Shown here one piece after another: positions 31,389 through 32,233 of a DNA stretch of 32,233 nucleotides. A program made the position numbers and the translations under genes. The notes under the pieces are model-generated. The model saw nothing but the letters and a program-made list of their open reading frames with translations, was not told the origin of the DNA and searched no databases. The DNA comes from Acetobacteraceae bacterium (GTDB lineage: Bacteria > Pseudomonadota > Alphaproteobacteria > Acetobacterales > Acetobacteraceae), in contig CANBXZ010000011.1 of NCBI GenBank assembly GCA_947373495.1, positions 1 to 32,233 on the forward strand, written 5' to 3'. Numbering within the stretch: the stretch's first letter is position 1; every line of letters begins with the position of its first letter.

Positions 31389-32111
31389 ATGGCACGGGTC
31401 GCATTGGTTACGGGTGGGCAGCGCGGTATCGGCGCCGCCATCAGCGAGGCCCTGCAGGCCGCCGGGCGCAAGGTGGTTGCCAGCTATGCCGGCAACGACG
31501 CCGCCGCCGAGGCCTTCACCAAGCGCACCGGCATTCCCTGCTACAAGTTCGATGTGGCCGATTTCGACCAGTGCGCCGCGGCGATCAAGCAGATCAGCCA
31601 GGAAGTCGGCCCGGTGGAGATCCTGGTGAACAACGCCGGCATCACCCGGGACGCCACCATGAAGCGCCTGAGCCGCGAGATGTGGGACCAGGTGATGGAT
31701 ACCAACCTGGGCGGTTGCTACAACACCTGCAAGCTGGTGTGGGACGGCATGTCGGCCAAGAAGTTCGGCCGCATCGTCAATATCGGCTCGGTCAACGGCC
31801 AGGCCGGCCAGTATGGCCAGGTGAACTACGCCGCCGCCAAGTCCGGCATCCACGGCTTCACCAAAGCCCTGGCCCAGGAAGGCGCCCGCAGCCAGATCAC
31901 GGTGAACGCCATCGCCCCGGGCTATGTGGACACGGAAATGGTCCGCGCCGTGCCGCCGGACGTGCTGGAAAAGATCGTCGCCCGCATCCCGATGGGTCGC
32001 CTCGGTCGCGCCTATGACATCGCGCGCGGCGTGCTGTTCCTCACCGCCGACGACGCCGACTTCGTCACCGGCAGCACGCTGAGCATCAACGGCGGCCAGC
32101 ACATGTATTGA
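31389..32111 (+). CDS. phaB: Acetoacetyl-CoA reductase
   Basis: NADPH-dependent reduction of acetoacetyl-CoA to (R)-3-hydroxybutyryl-CoA for polyhydroxybutyrate synthesis; short-chain dehydrogenase of 240 aa, close to the 246 aa of Cupriavidus PhaB. The nucleotide motif VTGGQRGIG is at 7-15, NNAGITRDATMKRL at 81-94, and the catalytic Ser134 (NIGSVNG), Tyr147 and Lys151 (YGQVNYAAAKSG) are present. VNGQAGQYGQVNY and GYVDTEMVRAVP are PhaB-type and favour it over FabG, the main alternative. ATG 31389 follows AGGGAG; the frame from 31359 looks like leader. phaA and phaC are not in the window. A PhaR-type palindrome precedes it and a tandem repeat follows its stop. Confidence 0.94.
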   Translation: MARVALVTGGQRGIGAAISEALQAAGRKVVASYAGNDAAAEAFTKRTGIPCYKFDVADFDQCAAAIKQISQEVGPVEILVNNAGITRDATMKRLSREMWDQVMDTNLGGCYNTCKLVWDGMSAKKFGRIVNIGSVNGQAGQYGQVNYAAAKSGIHGFTKALAQEGARSQITVNAIAPGYVDTEMVRAVPPDVLEKIVARIPMGRLGRAYDIARGVLFLTADDADFVTGSTLSINGGQHMY

Positions 32112-32233
32112 GCCCTCAGGCGCCGGGCGGCCGCATCCGCGGCCTTGGCTGTCTGGCCCTCAAGCGCCGGGCGGCCGCATCCGCGGCCTTGGCTGTCTGG
32201 CCCTCAGGCGCCGGGCGGCCGCATCCGCGGCCT
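32112..32233. repeat. 44-bp tandem repeat, at least 2.8 copies, running off the window
   Basis: Units begin at 32112, 32156 and 32200 with an exact 44-bp period; I see one mismatch (AGG or AAG near the unit start), and the third copy is truncated by the window edge. Each unit carries GGCCGC-ATCC-GCGGCC, a 6-bp-stem hairpin, preceded by GCGCCGGGC. The array starts immediately after the phaB stop. It may act as a reiterated terminator or be a variable-number repeat. Confidence 0.85.

Noticed and set aside
1-32233. Defence system, prophage, integron, insertion sequence, CRISPR or tRNA genes
   Set aside because: No transposase, integrase, Cas, toxin-antitoxin or tRNA-like sequence was recognised in any intergenic stretch or reading frame.

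Overview
The window is high-GC, gene-dense chromosomal DNA. It most resembles an alphaproteobacterium of the Rhodospirillales/Acetobacteraceae type (Roseomonas-like). That is an inference from three things: several tripartite tricarboxylate transporter (TTT/Bug) substrate-binding proteins with no membrane partners, the tyrA-hisC-chorismate mutase block facing metX-metW, and PHB and glyoxylate-cycle genes. I see no rRNA, tRNA, CRISPR array, insertion sequence or phage gene. Codon use looks uniform. The many long ORFs in other frames are GC-driven shadows of real genes.

Left third (1-10.4 kb), solute uptake and amide/acid catabolism. A dipeptide-type ABC operon (binding protein, then a DppB-like permease cut by the window edge) runs leftward. 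A nitronate monooxygenase and a hotdog thioesterase follow, then two tandem TTT binding proteins. A leftward four-gene operon comes next: amidase, fumarylacetoacetate-hydrolase-family enzyme, TTT binding protein (4-bp overlap) and M20 peptidase. It reads as uptake and hydrolysis of an amide or acyl-amino-acid type compound.

Middle (10.5-19 kb). A rightward pair encodes an outer-membrane beta-barrel and a NodB-type deacetylase. A long leftward block then holds a GntR/FCD regulator with a gamma-glutamyltransferase-like enzyme, a soluble globin-coupled chemoreceptor, an arylmalonate-decarboxylase-like protein lacking both usual cysteines, a fourth TTT binding protein and a lone STAS protein. The gap between chemoreceptor and decarboxylase-like gene carries two perfect inverted repeats.

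Right part (19.2-32.2 kb), mostly central metabolism: malate synthase G; a fifth TTT binding protein coupled by a 4-bp overlap to a CaiB/BaiF CoA-transferase; a YpfJ-type zinc metallopeptidase; the leftward aromatic amino-acid operon (chorismate mutase with a degenerate dehydratase-like domain, hisC-type aminotransferase, prephenate dehydrogenase); the rightward methionine genes metX-metW; a small hypothetical protein; an orphan AapJ-like binding protein; and an acetoacetyl-CoA reductase (phaB) with a PhaR-type CTGC-N3-GCAG palindrome just upstream. A 44-bp hairpin-bearing tandem repeat begins right after phaB and runs off the window.

The most unusual signals are the cysteine-less decarboxylase-like protein with its inverted-repeat leader, the non-canonical C-terminal domain on the chorismate mutase, the strand-inverted terminator and possible small RNA before phaB, and the two tandem-repeat tracts. 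No gene-free stretch exceeds 300 bases; the longest gaps (18997-19283 and 31136-31388) are described in the entries.
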